Notes: generated by a model from the sequence alone, not told the origin. DNA of 64,000 nucleotides from Thioalkalivibrio sp. K90mix (GCF_000025545.1 NC_013889.1:1791501-1855500); one strand, 5' to 3'. Counted from the stretch's first letter, positions 17,330-26,268 are shown. A program made the numbers and translations.

Positions 17330-18688
17330 ATGGATTTGCATCTGGAACAATCCATCATCGAGCTGAAGGAGCTGCTGCGTCTGGACGACCGCGACGGCAT
17401 CCAGGAACTGCTCGACTACACGCGTGTGCAGGACATCGCGCATGCGCTGATGGAGCTGAACGACGACGACCTGTGCGCGGTGTTCAACCTGCTGGAGCCC
17501 GGGCGCAAGGCGGATGTCTTCTCCTACCTCGACACCCCGCACCAGATCCGGCTGCTCGAGGCCTCGCCGAAGGACGACGCCCGCTTCATCCTCTCCGAGA
17601 TGGAGGCCGACGACCTCACCGGCCTGCTCCAGACCCTGGATCCGGAGACTCTGCGTAGCTACCTGCGGTTGCTGCCGTTTCGCGCCATCCGCCGCGCCCT
17701 CAAGCAGCTCAACTACCCGGAGGACTCCGCCGGTCGCGTGATGTCCCCGGACGTCGTCGCGGTAGACCCCGACTGGACGCTCAAGCGCGCGCTGGCCTTC
17801 ATCCGCCGCAACGCGGACGAACACTCGAACAACGTGATCTTCGTGGTCGATCAGGACCGCGTACTGCTCGCCGCAGTGCCGATCCGGCACTTCCTGCGCG
17901 CCTCGGCAGACAGCCCGGTGCGCGAACTGCTGGGCGAATCCGATCCGATCACCATCGGGGTATCCGAGTCGGCCGTGGAGGCCGCCCGCAAGATCCAGCA
18001 CTACGACCTGGAAACCCTGCCTGTGGTCGGCGAGACCGGCGAGCTACTGGGGGTGATCACGGTCGACGACGTGATGGACGTGCTAGAAGCCGAATCCACC
18101 GAGGACTTCCACAAGATCGGGGCGGTCGGCACCCTCCCGCTCTCGCCACAGGATGCGAGCCCGTTCCTTTTGTACCGCAAGCGCGTGGGCTGGCTGATCG
18201 GTCTGGTCGCGTTCAACACCATCGGCGCGCTGATGATCTCGCAGTACGAGGAGGCCATCGAGGCGCTGGTGGTACTGGTCTTCTTCCTGCCGCTGATTAT
18301 CGACTCCGGCGGCAACGCGGGTGCCCAGAGCGCCACGCTGATGGTGCGCGCCCTGGCCACCGGCGAGGTCACGTCCAAGGACTGGCTGCGGTTGTGGGGC
18401 AAGGAGCTCGGCGTGGCCGTCGGGATCGGCGTGACCATGGGTCTGGCCGTATCCGTACTCGGGCTGTGGCGCGGAGGGGCCGACATCGCCCTGCTGGTCG
18501 CGATCGCGATGACGCTGATCGTCGCGTTCGCCAGCATGGTCGGCATGCTGCTGCCGTTCATCCTCAGCCGCCTGAAGCTGGACCCGGCCACCGCCAGCGT
18601 GCCACTGATCACCGCGATCGCCGACCTCGGCGGCATCATGATCTATTTCTCCCTGGCCGTGGCAATGCTCGGCCTGGCGACTCCGTAG
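17330..18688 (+). CDS. mgtE: magnesium transporter MgtE (first of tandem pair)
   Basis: 452 residues. N-terminal superhelical Mg-sensing domain (about 1-130), two CBS domains (about 130-265, ending GVITVDDVMDVLEAE), and five membrane helices carrying LPLIIDSGGNAGAQSATL and DPATASVPLITAIADLGG. The family forms dimeric, Mg-gated inner-membrane channels. The second mgtE starts 12 bp downstream. Confidence 0.95.
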   Translation: MDLHLEQSIIELKELLRLDDRDGIQELLDYTRVQDIAHALMELNDDDLCAVFNLLEPGRKADVFSYLDTPHQIRLLEASPKDDARFILSEMEADDLTGLLQTLDPETLRSYLRLLPFRAIRRALKQLNYPEDSAGRVMSPDVVAVDPDWTLKRALAFIRRNADEHSNNVIFVVDQDRVLLAAVPIRHFLRASADSPVRELLGESDPITIGVSESAVEAARKIQHYDLETLPVVGETGELLGVITVDDVMDVLEAESTEDFHKIGAVGTLPLSPQDASPFLLYRKRVGWLIGLVAFNTIGALMISQYEEAIEALVVLVFFLPLIIDSGGNAGAQSATLMVRALATGEVTSKDWLRLWGKELGVAVGIGVTMGLAVSVLGLWRGGADIALLVAIAMTLIVAFASMVGMLLPFILSRLKLDPATASVPLITAIADLGGIMIYFSLAVAMLGLATP

Positions 18689-18699
18689 GGGACTGACCG

Positions 18700-20058
18700 A
18701 TGAGCCCGACCGACGACGACATCCAGACCCTGCCGCAGACGCTCAAGACCGCGCTGGACCAGCCCACGGAAGACTCGCTCCAGGGGCTTTGCGACGCCCA
18801 TGCAGGCGCCGACCTGTCGGACGCGCTGGAGGCCCTGCCGGAAGACCGCATGCTGGACTTCTTCCGGCGTCTCGACGTGTCCTGCACCGCCGATGTCTAC
18901 GCGCACCTGGAGCCCGACCACCAGACGCGCGTGCTGCACGCGCTCGACGAAGACCATGCCAGCCGGCTGATGTCAGCGCTGTCCTACGACGATGCCGCCT
19001 CGGTCCTGGAAGGCCTGCACGACGACCACGCCGAATCCCTGCTCGAGACCATGCCGGACGACGACCAGGAGGCGCTGGAGACTCTGCTCGGCTTCCCGGA
19101 AGAAAGCGCCGGGCGCCTGATGACGCCCGAGTACGCCACCGTGCAGCCGGACTGGTCCGTGGGCGAGGCAATGGACCACCTGCGCGAACACCACGAACTG
19201 GCGGAGACCCTCAACACCATCTTCGTGACCACGCCGGAGGGCGAACTGCTGGGCTGGGTGCGCCTGAAGGAACTGCTGCTGTCGCGCCCCACCACCAGCG
19301 TGCGCGAGCGCATGCACACCGATGTCGTCAGCATCGCGGCCGAGGAAGACCGCGAAGAGGCGGCCCACCGCATCGGGCATTACGACCTCGACGTCCTCCC
19401 CGTGGTCGACGACAACGGCCACCTGCTCGGCATCATCACCGTCGACGACGTGATGGACGTGCTGCGCGCGGAAACCACCGAGGACTTCCACCGCATGGCG
19501 GCGGTCGGCGACATGGTGCTCTCCCTGCGCGACGCCAGCATGAGCCTGCTGTACCGCAAGCGCATCGGCTGGCTGCTGATCCTGGTCGCGGTCAATATCT
19601 TCGCCGGCATCGCCATCGGCTACTACGAGGCCGCGATCGAAGCCGTCGTCGCGCTGGTCTTCTTCCTGCCCATGGTCATCGCCTCCGGCGGCAACGCCGG
19701 GGCCCAGGCCGCCACACTGGTCGTGCGATCACTGGCGGTGAACGACATACAACTACGGGACTGGTGGCGCCTCGGCGGCAAGGAAGTGCTGGTCGCTACC
19801 GCGCTGGGCGTCACCCTCGCCGCTGCCATCTGGGTCTCCGGCAACTGGCTGGGCACCGTCGAGGTCGCCAACGCGATCGCCCTGGGCATGTTCTTCGTGA
19901 TCGTCTTCGGCTCGCTGTTCGGCATGCTCCTGCCGTTCGCCCTGACCCGCTTCGGCATCGACCCGGCCGTGGCCAGCGCCCCGCTGATCACCTCCGTAAT
20001 CGACATCGTCGGCATCCTCATCTACTTCGGCGTCGCCGTCGCCATGCTCGGCCTCTGA
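18700..20058 (+). CDS. mgtE: magnesium transporter MgtE (second of tandem pair)
   Basis: 452 residues, the same length and architecture as its neighbour: N domain (about 1-130), CBS pair ending GIITVDDVMDVLRAE, then five membrane helices with LPMVIASGGNAGAQAATL and DPAVASAPLITSVIDIVG. The sequence has diverged widely from the first copy, particularly in the N domain, so the duplication is old. Probably in one operon. The two could form homo- or heterodimers; sequence cannot decide. Confidence 0.95.
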   Translation: MSPTDDDIQTLPQTLKTALDQPTEDSLQGLCDAHAGADLSDALEALPEDRMLDFFRRLDVSCTADVYAHLEPDHQTRVLHALDEDHASRLMSALSYDDAASVLEGLHDDHAESLLETMPDDDQEALETLLGFPEESAGRLMTPEYATVQPDWSVGEAMDHLREHHELAETLNTIFVTTPEGELLGWVRLKELLLSRPTTSVRERMHTDVVSIAAEEDREEAAHRIGHYDLDVLPVVDDNGHLLGIITVDDVMDVLRAETTEDFHRMAAVGDMVLSLRDASMSLLYRKRIGWLLILVAVNIFAGIAIGYYEAAIEAVVALVFFLPMVIASGGNAGAQAATLVVRSLAVNDIQLRDWWRLGGKEVLVATALGVTLAAAIWVSGNWLGTVEVANAIALGMFFVIVFGSLFGMLLPFALTRFGIDPAVASAPLITSVIDIVGILIYFGVAVAMLGL

Positions 20059-20086
20059 CACCCAACGGATACGCTCATCGGCCCCC

Positions 20087-20172
20087 GTAGGATGCCGATG
20101 AGCGCAGCGAATCGAATCAGGATTACCCCCGCCGCGGGAATGGTGCGTTTCGCCCGGCTCAACGCACCCTAC
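20087..20172. repeat. REP-I inverted pair downstream of mgtE
   Basis: GTAGGATGCCGATGAGCGCA at the left and the complementary GGTGCGTTTCGCCCGGCTCA then ACGCACCCTAC at the right. It begins 28 bp after the second mgtE stop. Confidence 0.82.
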
Positions 20173-20760
20173 AAATCGGTTAGCAGCCGCGAGGGCAACA
20201 CCACGCCCCCACCCCGTCATGGCGAGGCCCCGCAGGGGCCGTGGCCATCTCCGAACGGAACCCCGGCCCCAGTCATCCCGTCCGCAGCGAAGCGAAGAGC
20301 CGGGATCTCCGCCCCCAGCCAAAGCCCAGGGGCGACCCAGCCAACACAACAGCGCGCAAACCCCCAACACTGACAATGTGCGTCAGTTCACATGACAACA
20401 ATGGTCACATGCGCCCTGTAACCATTTGTGGGACACCCACTTTCTTCCAACATTGGCGCACCGGGGACATTCGCACCTGCGGGACACCCACTTTGCAAGG
20501 AGAAACTGTGGCGGCCATCTGTGGGACACCCACTTTCTTCCCAGTTGTCATAAGCCCGATTCGCCGACACCAGCGACACAACTAACTGGCGGCAGACTCC
20601 ACACTCCCACTCCGCTCTTTCCCCCCAGGGCCACTAGCCTTCCGCCGGTGTGTTCGCCGTGGCGTGTTATGCCTTGCCAGACGACCGGGATAGCCCGAGG
20701 GTCCGCGGCTAATCCACCTCGCCAAATGCACTCGCAAGTTAATGTACATACAATAATTTG
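20173..20760. other. non-coding left edge of the accessory island
   Basis: 588 bp with no supported gene. From 20214 to 20330 it holds a GTCATCCCGTCCGCAGCGAA type GC-rich repeat element of unknown family. Three hairpin motifs follow at 20428-20533. From about 20545 onward it is related to 28420-28620 (shared GTTGTCATAAGCCCGATTCG-like and CATACAATAATT stretches), marking the left part of the brnTA duplication. Confidence 0.6.
20428..20533 (+). repeat. three GGACACCCACTTT hairpin motifs
   Basis: Copies at 20428-20440 (GTGGGACACCCAC), 20479-20491 (GCGGGACACCCAC) and 20521-20533 (GTGGGACACCCAC), each followed by TTT. The motif is itself a hairpin: GTGGG, loop ACA, CCCAC. These are the first of about 19 copies in the island. 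Confidence 0.85.
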
Positions 20761-21040
20761 ATAGGGATCGAGTTTGACGCAGACAAGGACGCTGCGAACC
20801 TGGCGAAACACGGGGGTCTCACTCGGCGATGCCCTCGGGCTCGAATGGGATACGCTCCTGGCCATGGAAGACCGACGGAAAAGCTACGGCGAACGGCGAA
20901 CGTTCGGGTACGCCTTGATGGGCGAACGCTTGTATTGCGTCGTATTCACCGATCGATCATCCGTGCGGCGGATCATCAGCCTGCGCAAAGCCAACAACCC
21001 GGAGATTGTGCGTTATGTCGAAATCACTAACGCTACGTAG
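20761..21040 (+). pseudogene. brnT-like toxin, frameshifted copy
   Basis: Related over its whole length to the intact gene at 28621-28899, but the start ATG is ATA and an extra G in the run at 20812-20816 shifts the frame after AANLAKHG. The remainder, SLGDALGLEWDTLLAMEDRR to YVEITNAT, is preserved in the other frame. The BrnT fold (ribonuclease toxin of BrnTA systems) is recognised from FDADKDAANLAKHGVS and RIISLRKAN. The toxin should be inactive. Confidence 0.85.
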
Positions 21041-21320
21041 CGGTCGCCGGGTCGTCTTGAACGACGCCGACGAAGAGTCGTCCATTCAGGCCGGAATCGA
21101 TGCGGACCCAGAGACCCGGGAACCTTCCGAAGACGAGACGAAAGCCCTGCGACGCGTGGGGCGCCCGCCTCTACCTGTAACTAAAGAGCGCATCACGATC
21201 CGTCTGTCGCCCGACGTCGTGGAGGCATTCCGCGCTACAGGAAAGGGCTGGCAAACGCGAATGGACTCGGCTTTGAAGGACTGGCTCAAGGACCATAGCC
21301 CGACGTCTAATAGTCGTTAG
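21015..21320 (+). CDS. brnA: BrnA-like antitoxin, orphan copy
   Basis: 101 residues from the ATG at 21015, overlapping the end of the broken toxin. It has the BrnA C-terminal ribbon-helix-helix region: RVGRPPLPVTKERITIRLSP followed by DVVEAFRATGKGWQTRMDSAL. Intact, while its toxin partner is frameshifted. It could still bind and repress brnTA operators, including that of the intact copy about 8 kb away. Confidence 0.85.
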   Translation: MSKSLTLRSGRRVVLNDADEESSIQAGIDADPETREPSEDETKALRRVGRPPLPVTKERITIRLSPDVVEAFRATGKGWQTRMDSALKDWLKDHSPTSNSR

Positions 21321-21379
21321 TGCCCGGCTGCGGCTCCGGCCGCGGTATCGTATGACCAACTGACATCGCGGTGGCATCT

Positions 21380-21392
21380 GCGGCACACCCAC
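21380..21392 (+). repeat. GGACACCCACTTT hairpin motif (variant)
   Basis: GCGGCACACCCAC followed by TTTCC. It has one mismatch in the left arm and lies 60 bp after the brnA stop codon. Confidence 0.75.
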
Positions 21393-21762
21393 TTTCCTCC
21401 CCACGCTACACGGCCCCTCGGTCAGGCCCCGGATAACCGCTGCGCGCTTTCCGGGATGGCTACTGGATGCAGCGCCTTCAGGAAATGATCAGAGACGATC
21501 GCACGCGGGGCACCGAGACTACGACGACACCGCTTTGCGGCGCTCCCAGGGGCTCCAGGCTTGTGACCTGATATTGCCGGGGCACAGAACGCAAAAGGGC
21601 CGCCCGTGGATTCCCTTCCCGGACGACCCTTTAGGGGCTTCCTTGCCCCAGGGCACAATCTAGCACGAGCCTCGTGGATTTCCAGCTGCACACCGAAGAG
21701 GCCGCCGAACGGTCGTTTTTGCGCCATAGGCGGTACTTTTGGATGGAATAAACTTCGGCATT
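21393..21762. other. non-coding module between hairpin motifs
   Basis: 370 bp with no recognised gene. A 130-codon minus-strand frame crosses it (21422-21814) but has no recognisable domain and runs through the hairpin motif, so it is not supported. No partner copy of this segment was seen in the window. Confidence 0.4.
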
Positions 21763-21775
21763 GTAGGACACCCAC
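21763..21775 (+). repeat. GGACACCCACTTT hairpin motif upstream of RAYT copy A
   Basis: GTAGGACACCCAC then TTTCTCAAGACA. It is followed by about 75 bp, ending GGAAGGAGTCCACG, that is conserved upstream of the intact RAYT at 26269. The motif is thus part of the conserved 5' end of the RAYT unit. Confidence 0.85.
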
Positions 21776-21854
21776 TTTCTCAAGACAGGCCCTTGCTATC
21801 GCGGCTGATCGCATCTAGGTTCTGAATCGTCCGATTCCATGGAAGGAGTCCACG

Positions 21855-22842
21855 ATGACCCAACCCCGCTCGTCCCTCGTGTCCGTCGAGGACACGCCCT
21901 GGTACCACGTCGTCTCACGCTGCGTTCGGCGCGCCTTTCTCTGCGGCGAGGATCGCGTGTCCGGACACAACTTCGAGCATCGCCGCGAATGGATCGAGAC
22001 GCGGATCCTGGAGCTGGCCGCGATCTTCGCCATCGATGTGGCTGCCTATGCCGTGATGAGCAATCACTACCATGTGGTGGTACGGCTGGACCCTGAACGC
22101 GCAGCCTCACTGGACACCGAGTCCGTCCTGCTTCGCTGGACGCGGCTGTTCTCGGGCCCCGAATTGGTTAGGCAGTATCTGTCTCCACGTCGGAAAGCGA
22201 TGTGCGACGCACAGTTACGCCGGGTCGAGGCGTACGCCCAAACGTATCGGAACCGGCTGGCAGATCTGTCGTGGTTCATGCGTGTGCTGAATGAATCCAT
22301 CGCACGACAGGCCAATGAGGAGGAAGGCGTCAAGGGACGATTCTGGGAGGGGCGCTTCAAGAGTCAGGCCCTGCTGGATGACGCAGCCGTGCTGGCGGCC
22401 ATGAGCTACGTGGACTTGAATCCGGTCCGTGCCGGGATGGCCGAAGCCTTGCACGAGTGTGATCACACTTCGCTGAAACGGCGTATCCGCCCGGAGGCCG
22501 AGGATGATTCGGCGTGCGCCACTGATGCCATTTGATGCAAGCGGCCAGTTCGAACCGGCGATCCCATTTGCGTTCGAGGATTACCTGGAGATGACGGACA
22601 CATTGGGGCGCTGCGTACATCCGACGAAACGAGGATCCATTCCCGCGCACCGCCCTCGCCTGCTCGACCAGCTGGGCATGGATGCCGAAGCCTTCATCCG
22701 GCAATCCAGCCATCTATTGCGCGCGTTCGGCTCGGCCATTGGCGCACCGGAGCAGTTGGTGAGCCTCGCCGAACGTCGGCAGTGCCGCTACCTCCGAGGA
22801 ATCTCCATGGCGCGGGCGCTGTTCGCCCGCCCTGCTGCTTGA
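21855..22842 (+). pseudogene. long RAYT-like transposase, frameshifted copy A
   Basis: The first 215 or so codons match the intact copy at 26269-27402 and keep HxH (SNHYHVVVRLD) and Tyr (MSYVDLNPVRAGM). After RRIRPEAEDD a segment of about 35 codons present in the other copy is missing and the frame shifts, stopping at 22535. The C-terminal part, APLMPFDASGQFEPAIPF to ARALFARPAA, continues in another frame to 22842. The catalytic domain may still be made as a 226-residue protein. Confidence 0.85.
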
Positions 22843-23384
22843 ACCCGAGCGCAGGACGTCGACTTGGCATGGATGAATTTCGGTTGTTTGGGCCGCTCGC
22901 GGCCGGTTCGATCCACGTTGTTCCGCGGCACTGTTGGCGAGTTAGGCCTTAGTGGGGCTCACCTGGGCCCCCAAAAGAAAGAGCCACCCGGGCTTCCGTT
23001 CCTGGGCGGCTCTAGCGAAGGCATCCCTGCCTTCGGGGTTGAAAGTAGCACATCGTTTGCCAATTTCTAGATGTATTTCCCGCTTTTCGTCGAACGGCCC
23101 TATGCGCCGACTGAGCGGTACTTCCTCTAACAGAGCAACGATTGTTTTATCTTTCGATTGCAGGCTGAACACCAGGCAATGCGCTTAGCCTAGCTCTGCT
23201 GAAGAATCAGGGGAGAGTGCGGCGACGGACATGGCAGCGACGTCCCTGGCGCATTGCCCCGGAAGCCGTTGCCCCCGAGATGTGGATAGACACTAAACCG
23301 GAGTCACCGTCACTGAAAGGGCGTCAGCAGTTGCACAGGGACTTTGCGGGGCACCCAACCCAAGGCCCAGGCCTCCGCGGTGGA
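22843..23384. other. intergenic region downstream of RAYT copy A
   Basis: 542 bp. Its middle (22973-23160) is a conserved element also present at 30763-30952. The remainder to 23384 holds only a decayed motif-like GCGGGGCACCCAACC near 23347; no other feature seen. Confidence 0.5.
22973..23160 (-). repeat. conserved element paired with 30763-30952; possible minus-strand small ORF
   Basis: About 190 bp, alignable almost end to end with 30763-30952. Read on the minus strand, both copies stay open and give related peptides (KTIVALLEEVPLSRR versus KTIVTLLEKVPFSGR, then RCATFN and EGRDAF). Many differences fall at third codon positions. The frame ends near a hairpin (AGAGCCRCCC pairing with GGGTGGCTCT) followed by T-rich sequence on the minus strand, resembling a terminator. 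No family recognised and starts differ, so it may be a remnant of a gene 3' end. Confidence 0.45.
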
Positions 23385-23984
23385 TCAACCCGGCTCGGCG
23401 GGCTTGCATGCGTGAATCTGCACGACAGCACCACGGCCCGTATGAAAAACACCTTCAACCACGTCACGCTCGACCTCGACCGCATGAATGAACTCAAGGC
23501 CGGTCAGTTCATCACGCAGCTCTGGCAGATTCATCATGAGCGCCTCGGTAGGCGGTCCCCCGGTTCCCAGGGCCAGTTGCGCCGGCGTATACCCCTCCAG
23601 AATGAAACGCCCGCCAGGCCTCAAGCCAGCGACCGCCTCCCGATGTAGCCGACGCCGAGTATCGGGCGGCAGATGGCAGAAAATCGAGACGACAAGGTCC
23701 CAACGGTTCGGCTGGATACTGTAGTCGGTCAGATCCGCGACTTCCGTCCGGATCGCGACATGACGTTGCGTCGCAAGACGCTCGGCCTTCTCCAGACCTA
23801 CTGACGAACTATCCACCGCCAGCACATCGAACCCACGTTCGGCCAGAAAGACCGCGTTTCGTCCCTCACCTTCGGCCAGGCAAAGAGCTTTCCCAGGCGG
23901 AACCCCCGAGATCTGCTCGGCCAGGAAATCGTTCGGCCGAGTACCGTAGACATACTCATCCGTGGCGTACCGTTCATCCCACAT
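23385..23984 (-). CDS. class I SAM-dependent methyltransferase (TehB-like)
   Basis: 199 residues from the ATG at 23984 (GGAG seven bases upstream). MWDERYATDEYVYGTRPNDF start, then motif I GKALCLAEGEGRNAVFLAER, acidic loop VLAVDSSSVGL, VADLTDY and motif IV-like WDLVVSIFCHLP; LRPGGRFILEGY completes the Rossmann fold. The substrate is unknown; TehB-like proteins methylate tellurite or small acceptors. It opposes the island gene direction and has no duplicate here. Confidence 0.88.
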   Translation of the reverse strand: MWDERYATDEYVYGTRPNDFLAEQISGVPPGKALCLAEGEGRNAVFLAERGFDVLAVDSSSVGLEKAERLATQRHVAIRTEVADLTDYSIQPNRWDLVVSIFCHLPPDTRRRLHREAVAGLRPGGRFILEGYTPAQLALGTGGPPTEALMMNLPELRDELTGLEFIHAVEVERDVVEGVFHTGRGAVVQIHACKPAEPG

Positions 23985-24022
23985 CAATCGACTCCACCCG
24001 TTGGTTCCTTGCCCTCAAGTAT

Positions 24023-24095
24023 GTGCAGGACACCCACTTTGTGGGCACCCACTTTGTGGGCGAGCACCTGCCCTGCGCAGTTAAGGGACACCCAC
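24023..24095 (+). repeat. three clustered GGACACCCACTTT hairpin motifs
   Basis: GCAGGACACCCACTTT near 24025-24039, immediately GTGGGCACCCACTTT at 24041-24055 (one loop base missing), and AAGGGACACCCACTTT ending at 24098. They separate the methyltransferase module from the NavBac module. Confidence 0.82.
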
Positions 24096-24242
24096 TTTGT
24101 GGGTGGGTTCGCGGCTGCCAGCCAATTGCCGGAAAGCGGAGTTTCGCCTACTCTTGCACGCCTTTCCGGACTGGTCCACGGCGAGCCCGCCGCGCCGCCG
24201 AAATGTCGAACCACCAGCGAACCACCAGAGCCCAGAACCGCC

Positions 24243-25085
24243 ATGAGCGCACCGACCTCGCTACGCCAGCGCCTCGAGCATTTTATCGAAGCCCGTCTCA
24301 CCCAGCGCGCAATCATCGCGCTGATCCTGCTGAACGCCGTGACGCTGGGGTTGGAGACGTCCGATACCGTAATGGGCTGGATGGGCCCGGTGATCCTCAC
24401 GGCAGACGCCGTCATCCTGTCGATCTTTACGGCCGAGGTACTGGCCAAGCTGTTTGTCTATCGCCTGAGTTTCTGGCGCAACCCCTGGAATGTCTTCGAC
24501 TTCTTCGTGGTGGGGATCGCACTCATCCCGGCCTCCGGACCGTTCTCGGTATTGCGCGTGCTGCGACTGCTGCGCCTGGTATCGATGGTGCCCAAACTGC
24601 GCTTTATCGTGGAGGCGCTCCTGCGGGCCATCCCCGGGATCGTGTCGATCATGGGCCTGCTGGTGCTGATCTTCTACGTGTTCGCGATCATCGCGACCGG
24701 GCTGTTCAGCGACTCGTTCCCGCAAAAATTCGGGACGCTCGGGGCCTCGATGTACAGCCTGTTCCAGGTAATGACACTGGAAGGCTGGTCCGAAGACATC
24801 GCACGCCCGGTGATGGAGATCTACCCCTGGGCCTGGGCGTTCTTTGTGCCATTCATCCTGATCGCCACGTTCACCGTGCTGAACCTGTTCATCGCGATCA
24901 TCGTGGACGCGATGCAGCGCATGCATGATCGCGCAATCGAGATCGAGCAGCAGATGATCCATGACAGCGTGCACGAGGAGAACAAGGCACTGCACGCTGA
25001 GATCCACGAGATCCAGCAGGAAACCGTCAAGCTGCAGGAACGCCTCATCCGCATGCAGAACATGCTGGAGAAGCGGGTGAAGTAA
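24243..25085 (+). CDS. NavBac-type voltage-gated sodium channel, copy 1
   Basis: 280 residues. S1-S4 voltage sensor (S4: RVLRLLRLVSMVPKLR with regularly spaced arginines), S5, pore loop with selectivity filter TLEGWSED, S6 ending FIAIIVDAMQRMH, then a C-terminal coiled coil (IEIEQQMIHDSVHEENKALH to LIRMQNMLEKRVK). This is the single-domain, tetrameric prokaryotic Nav design. NaChBac has TLESWS; here Ser is Gly and an acidic residue follows. It is about 90% identical to the copy at 31165. Such channels support sodium-linked pH and motility physiology in alkaliphiles. Confidence 0.93.
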   Translation: MSAPTSLRQRLEHFIEARLTQRAIIALILLNAVTLGLETSDTVMGWMGPVILTADAVILSIFTAEVLAKLFVYRLSFWRNPWNVFDFFVVGIALIPASGPFSVLRVLRLLRLVSMVPKLRFIVEALLRAIPGIVSIMGLLVLIFYVFAIIATGLFSDSFPQKFGTLGASMYSLFQVMTLEGWSEDIARPVMEIYPWAWAFFVPFILIATFTVLNLFIAIIVDAMQRMHDRAIEIEQQMIHDSVHEENKALHAEIHEIQQETVKLQERLIRMQNMLEKRVK

Positions 25086-25130
25086 CGGACCCGGGGACGG
25101 AGGCCAGGCTGTGGCTCTCCGACGCGGGCA

Positions 25131-25204
25131 GGGGCTTCGCCGCCAAGGCGGCTCCTACAAAGCCACACCCCACCTCCGGTAGCCTGCTTGCAGGCGAAGC
25201 CCCT
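25131..25204. repeat. REP-II pair, unoccupied
   Basis: GGGGCTTCGCCGCCAAGGCG then GCTCCTAC, and further right GTAGCCTGCTTGCAGGCGAA. It lies at the same position relative to NavBac copy 1 as the IS110-occupied REP-II half beside NavBac copy 2. It therefore serves as an empty-site comparison (GGCTC-CT-ACAAAG). Confidence 0.82.
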
Positions 25205-25291
25205 GCCAAAGCCAGCCCCACCTCAACGAACGGTGCTTGCGTGGCCTTCAATGCCCCCCTGCGTGCCCTCGGACACGCAGGGGCCGCTGGA

Positions 25292-25578
25292 TCAGGCGTT
25301 GGCAGCGGCCGGCTCGGCGGCGCGTTCGCCCAGGCGGCGACCGGTGGCGTTCAGCACGGCCTGCAGCGTGGCGGCGGTGGTGTCCTCGCCCAAAGCAACG
25401 CCGACGGAGCGTTCACCGTCGACCTGCACATCTACCGCGGCCATCGCGCGCGCCTCGGTGCCGGATTCCATGGCGTGCTCGTCGAAGTGGCTCACCTTGA
25501 CCTCGACACCCCGATCCGCCTGCATCGCGGCGGTCAGGGCCTCGACCGCGCCGTGGCCCTCGCCCTGCAGGCGTGACT
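25292..25578 (-). pseudogene. leuA 3'-terminal fragment
   Basis: About 95 codons matching the C terminus of the complete leuA at 33427: RESRLQGEGHGAVEALTAAM to LNATGRRLG, ending AAEPAAANA. Similarity stops abruptly at SRES, directly at the hairpin motif at 25586. It has the same position and orientation relative to NavBac as the complete leuA, showing that a NavBac-leuA block was duplicated and cut. Confidence 0.9.
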
Positions 25579-25585
25579 CGCGACT

Positions 25586-25598
25586 CTGGGACACCCAT
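25586..25598 (+). repeat. GGACACCCA hairpin motif at leuA fragment breakpoint
   Basis: CTGGGACACCCAT followed by TTTGATGTCACGAGC. The same motif plus GATGTCACGAGC stands before the second phd-vapC copy at 29651, so it is the left border of the duplicated phd-vapC module. Confidence 0.82.
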
Positions 25599-25681
25599 TT
25601 TGATGTCACGAGCCCACCCATTTAGGCGACGGCTAGCGCCGAGGTATGATATGACCATCTATATGGTCAGGAGAGTGCGAA

Positions 25682-25924
25682 ATGTCCGAGCCGACGATTA
25701 GTCTGGCGAACGCCAAAGCCCACCTGAGCGAACTGGCTGAACGTGCTGCTGCAGGTGAATCCATCCTCATCACCAAGCGAGGCAAGGCGGTCGTGCGCCT
25801 TTCCAGCGCCACCGCACCCAGGAAGCCGATCGATGCGAATGCGCTCCGTGCAGTCACGGATACCCAGAGCAACAGTGTCGATGAGAGCTTCATCCGTCGT
25901 ATCCGCGATGATGCTCGCTACTGA
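25682..25924 (+). CDS. Phd/YefM-family antitoxin, copy 1
   Basis: 80 residues: SEPTISLANAKAHLSELAER then AAAGESILITKRGKAVVRL, the Phd/YefM DNA-binding domain, followed by a toxin-neutralising tail ending RRIRDDARY. It is identical in protein to copy 2 at 29747. A partial palindrome (ATATGACCATCTATATGGTC) about 10-30 bp upstream looks like its operator. Stop and vapC start overlap by one base (TGATG). Confidence 0.9.
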   Translation: MSEPTISLANAKAHLSELAERAAAGESILITKRGKAVVRLSSATAPRKPIDANALRAVTDTQSNSVDESFIRRIRDDARY

Positions 25925-26196
25925 TGCGCTATCTGGATACCAGCATTCTGGTGGCGGCCCTCACTCGCGAGCCCCGAACCGAGGATATGCAGAAGTGGCT
26001 GGCGGCACAGAGCGCCGATTCGCTATGCATAAGTGACTGGGTGCTTACGGAGTTCTCCACGGCCTTGTCCATGAAGGTTCGAATGGAGATCCTGACACCC
26101 CGGGAACGGGCAACCGTGCTTGGCGCATTTGCGGCATTGCGGGAATCGTCACTCTCGACGCTGCCGGTCTTGATCTGCAGGACACCCACGTTGTGA
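25924..26196 (+). pseudogene. VapC-like PIN toxin, 3'-truncated copy
   Basis: The first 82 or so codons match vapC copy 2 (one Thr/Ala change seen), including Asp5 and Glu43. After SSLSTLPV the sequence switches to LICRTPTL, encoded by the hairpin motif at 26177. The segment bearing the later catalytic acidic residues (AGDALHLA in copy 2) is lost, so the nuclease is predicted inactive. Confidence 0.88.
26177..26189 (+). repeat. GGACACCCAC hairpin motif between truncated vapC and RAYT copy B
   Basis: GCAGGACACCCAC followed by GTTGTGAAG. It is both the break in vapC and the conserved 5' border of RAYT copy B. Confidence 0.82.
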
Positions 26197-26268
26197 AGAA
26201 AAGACCTTGCGATCGCGGCTAATCGCATCTAGCTTCTGAACCATCTGATTCCATGGAAGGAGTCCACG

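Noticed and set aside
21422-21814. 130-codon minus-strand frame between brnA and RAYT copy A
   Set aside because: It crosses a hairpin motif, has no recognisable domain and the composition of a random GC-rich frame.
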